NCBI RefSeq assembly: GCF_009762775.1
Contig: NZ_CP046401.1
Coordinates: forward strand, 7,700,001-7,764,000
DNA: 64,000 nt
Direction: 5' to 3'
Origin: Maribellus comscasis
GTDB lineage: Bacteria; Bacteroidota; Bacteroidia; Bacteroidales; Prolixibacteraceae
The notes beneath the pieces were generated by a model that did no database searches, was not told where the DNA came from, and worked only from the letters and a program-made list of their open reading frames with translations. Position 1 is the stretch's first letter. Every line of letters begins with the position of its first letter. Both the position numbers and the translations under genes were made by a program. Below, piece after piece: positions 63,201 to 64,000 of this stretch.

Positions 63201-63568
63201 TGTTGTGCAAAATCAGGCATGAGAATAATACTTGTACCCAATTTTTTAAAAGTGAAATTTGTATTCTCAAAAATATCAATAAGAACTTCATCTATAAGTC
63301 GATTTGATGCATGAATATTTATTTTTCGGTCCAGATTAATTTCTTCCTTATCGTATACAAATAAATAGTCGGTTTGTGTTTCAATAGCATCAAGAACTTC
63401 TTTTACAGGAGCATTTTTAAAAGCAATATTAATTTTATCAACCTGCGATCTTGCGTTTATCGCATATAATGAAGAGCTAAATATCAAAAAAACCAGAAGT
63501 GTTATTTTCATTTTTCTTAATAATGGTTTCATTAAGTCAAAGTAGTCCTTTGACAAATAATTTTTCAT
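60236..63568 (-). CDS. SusC/RagA TonB-dependent receptor with STN signalling domain (PUL2)
   Basis: A 1110-residue outer-membrane importer. After the signal peptide (ending near ARS) comes an STN domain (about 45-117, KINIAFKNAPVKEVLDAIE). A carboxypeptidase-regulatory-like domain follows (about 128-210, VPLPGVTIIVKGTTQG, FSFIGMKPQE), then the linker IEEVVAIGYGTIKKRDLTGSV. The plug contains YVIDGFPQLGG and VEVLKDASAGAIYGARASNG. The barrel ends in SVTFGINLTF with the terminal aromatic residue needed for assembly. STN and the upstream fecR show it is a signalling receptor. It is about 86 residues shorter than the PUL1 SusC. Confidence 0.95.
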   Translation of the reverse strand: MKNYLSKDYFDLMKPLLRKMKITLLVFLIFSSSLYAINARSQVDKINIAFKNAPVKEVLDAIETQTDYLFVYDKEEINLDRKINIHASNRLIDEVLIDIFENTNFTFKKLGTSIILMPDFAQQQKTISGKVTDLNNVPLPGVTIIVKGTTQGAITDTKGNYSLVNVPTNSILVFSFIGMKPQEISVAGKASIDVIMEESAIGIEEVVAIGYGTIKKRDLTGSVTSVKADNIEKINTASLNDALQGLAAGVQVTSQSGQPGEASNIIIRGGSSISASNEPLYVIDGFPQLGGDNMDLNPQDIESVEVLKDASAGAIYGARASNGVIIITTKSGKKGTLNITYNGKCTVSNIIKKLETVDIVEYATIQKELASEEDAWQFENPETWADSTSIDWQDAAYRKAVIQTHNLQINGGSERTQYSSSVGYFKQEGIAEGSEYYRVNARLKIDSKLNDKLKAGTNLSYSFDERDGASLSGEADIGRFILIARPYIVGGNIGEDLGDYLDPEVGTGAESTNPLKWLTEKQALKNSASIRTTNYLEYRPVKGLTLRANGAMAYSSTKNKSYLPSDVGYGRNYNGIAQISQNQRIAWLYENTADYKLTIGKHKVQGLGGFSAQSTVYESMSMKSTNFPIENLGADNIGLGTTPSTPVSGKWKSTIASFFGRVNYNYADRYLLTASVRADGSSNFGINNKWGTFPSGAFAWRASEEEFIKALNIFSNLKFRLSYGITGNNSIGNYASMLQFATANISINSTQNLGLIPGTMANEDLKWEQNEQADVGIDIGFFNNRLNITADYYHKKSIDLLLNAPVPYYSGFSSYTTNVGDIESYGYEFDINGVILNGKLKWTSSFNISFPSTKVLRLSDADYFFTGSYGHKSSVFIVREGDPLGSMYGYVYDGVNQNEDEATNLPQFDGSGVVGGPRYKDVSGPDGVPDGVIDSEYDRTIIGNGIPDWFGGFTNQFSYKNFDFSFVFSFRYGNDVFNANKNFLWTAGINKGGVKQIMDAWTPENPTNELWAWGISGIEYNNVSSWLVEDGSFLRLQNVTIGYNLSKSVMRKVGIKKCRVFLSGDKLLTFSKYSGYDPEVSVSSSMLTPGVDFSNYPHAKSVTFGINLTF

Positions 63569-63581
63569 AAATTTGTTTTTT

Positions 63582-63665
63582 ATGTTAATACTTTAGTTTG
63601 TTTTAGCGAACACGATCAGTATTGACCATTAGCCGGAAAGTGTGAGCGCACTTACCGGCTTTTTT
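63582..63665 (+). ncRNA. Candidate antisense small RNA in the fecR-susC gap of PUL2
   Basis: On the plus strand a perfect -7 element TAAATTTG (63568-63575) overlaps the susC start codon by one base, exactly as in PUL1. Downstream a hairpin, AGCCGG-A-AAGTG (63631-63642) with CACTT-A-CCGGCT (63649-63660), is followed by six T. That is a good terminator on the strand opposite to the PUL. An RNA of about 84 nt antisense to the susC leader would result. A TTTG lies only 15 nt before the -7 element, so the promoter is imperfect. Confidence 0.38.
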
Positions 63666-63707
63666 AGAATTTCATTTTATCATAAGCCTTAGTTCTTTTA
63701 AAGTTTA

Positions 63708-64000
63708 TTATTCGATTATTATTTTATTGGTTTTCTCGTCAATCCGATAGTTAAAATTTTCTTTTAATTGTACCACTTTCAAAATATGTTCAACACCATC
63801 TTTCATTCTGAATTTTCCTGAATAGCGTGAATTGAACTTTTGCGTATTTTTAACTTCTATAATGATATCAAAATACAATTCTAAATTATGGACCAGTTCA
63901 GTAAATGAAATATTGTCAAAACTGATGATTCCTTCGCGCCATAGAAAATGATCCGGATTTTCAATCGCAGAAACAATCATTTTCCCGTCTCTTAATACGG
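63708..64000 (-). CDS. FecR-family anti-sigma factor, C-terminal part (cut by window edge; PUL2)
   Basis: The minus-strand frame stays open to the right edge (VLRDGK precedes the first Met), so this is the 3' end of a gene. The segment NPDHFLWREGIISFDNISFTELVHNLELYFDI (in part) is the DUF4974 C-terminal domain of FecR proteins. KFRMKDGVEHILKVVQLKENFNYRI is its second half. It lies 139 nt upstream of the STN-containing susC. The sigma factor gene should lie just outside the window. DUF4974 is the part expected to touch the SusC STN domain. Confidence 0.9.
   Translation of the reverse strand, partial: VLRDGKMIVSAIENPDHFLWREGIISFDNISFTELVHNLELYFDIIIEVKNTQKFNSRYSGKFRMKDGVEHILKVVQLKENFNYRIDEKTNKIIIE

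Overview
The window comes from a Bacteroidota genome, most like a polysaccharide-degrading member of the Bacteroidales/Marinilabiliales. The evidence is two SusC/SusD loci wired to FecR-type anti-sigma factors, S1 sulfatases, many lipoproteins, AT-rich spacers, and promoters of the Bacteroidota type (TTTG, about 19 nt, TAnnTTTG). No rRNA, tRNA, CRISPR array or phage was seen. I worked by eye from the sequence, so family assignments rest on motifs and not on searches.

Layout. 1-3.1 kb: the 3' end of a tricorn-like protease, then an orphan histidine kinase and an outer-membrane protein. 3.7-17.1 kb: polysaccharide utilisation locus 1 (PUL1), on the minus strand. In transcription order it runs ECF sigma, FecR, SusC, SusD, a GH99-like protein, a sulfatase, a GH127-type protein and a second sulfatase. 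17.4-20.3 kb: an AraC regulator, a stand-alone GyrI-like effector domain, a GNAT acetyltransferase, a mosaic of extragenic palindromes and a small membrane protein. 20.4-29.1 kb: lnt, a 5'-nucleotidase split into two genes, an amidase, a CHASE-PAS histidine kinase, a PiT phosphate transporter and a GH43-like lipoprotein.

29.4-34.5 kb: a tandem pair of M14 carboxypeptidase-like proteins, the first with every catalytic residue replaced, then a decayed GH105 gene and an intact DUF4861 gene. 34.6-45.8 kb: a hexuronate catabolic region. One operon holds kdgK, eda and a three-gene TRAP transporter. A second holds uxaE and uxaC. An Nramp-like transporter and a zinc dehydrogenase lie beside them, and a REP-associated tyrosine transposase with its hairpins has settled between these two. 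45.9-50.1 kb: an FG-GAP lipoprotein and a GH141-like beta-helix protein. 50.3-52.7 kb: a fused 2-oxoacid dehydrogenase E1. 52.9-64 kb: PUL2, on the minus strand: FecR (cut by the edge), SusC, SusD, an SGNH esterase, a sulfatase and two beta-helix proteins.

How it fits together. The two PULs probably capture and desulfate/depolymerise sulfated, uronate- or arabinose-containing glycans, each under its own ECF-sigma/FecR/STN-SusC relay. Released hexuronates would enter through the TRAP transporter and pass through UxaC, UxaE, KdgK and Eda to pyruvate and glyceraldehyde-3-phosphate. Fructuronate reductase and mannonate dehydratase are not in the window.

The most interesting signals are: matching candidate antisense RNAs in both fecR-susC gaps; stem-loops directly after both susD genes; a nested operator over the kdgK promoter; the inactive/active M14 pair; the GH105 remnant beside its usual DUF4861 partner; an Nramp homologue without the metal motifs in a sugar-acid locus; and a transposase framed by hairpins that share one core.
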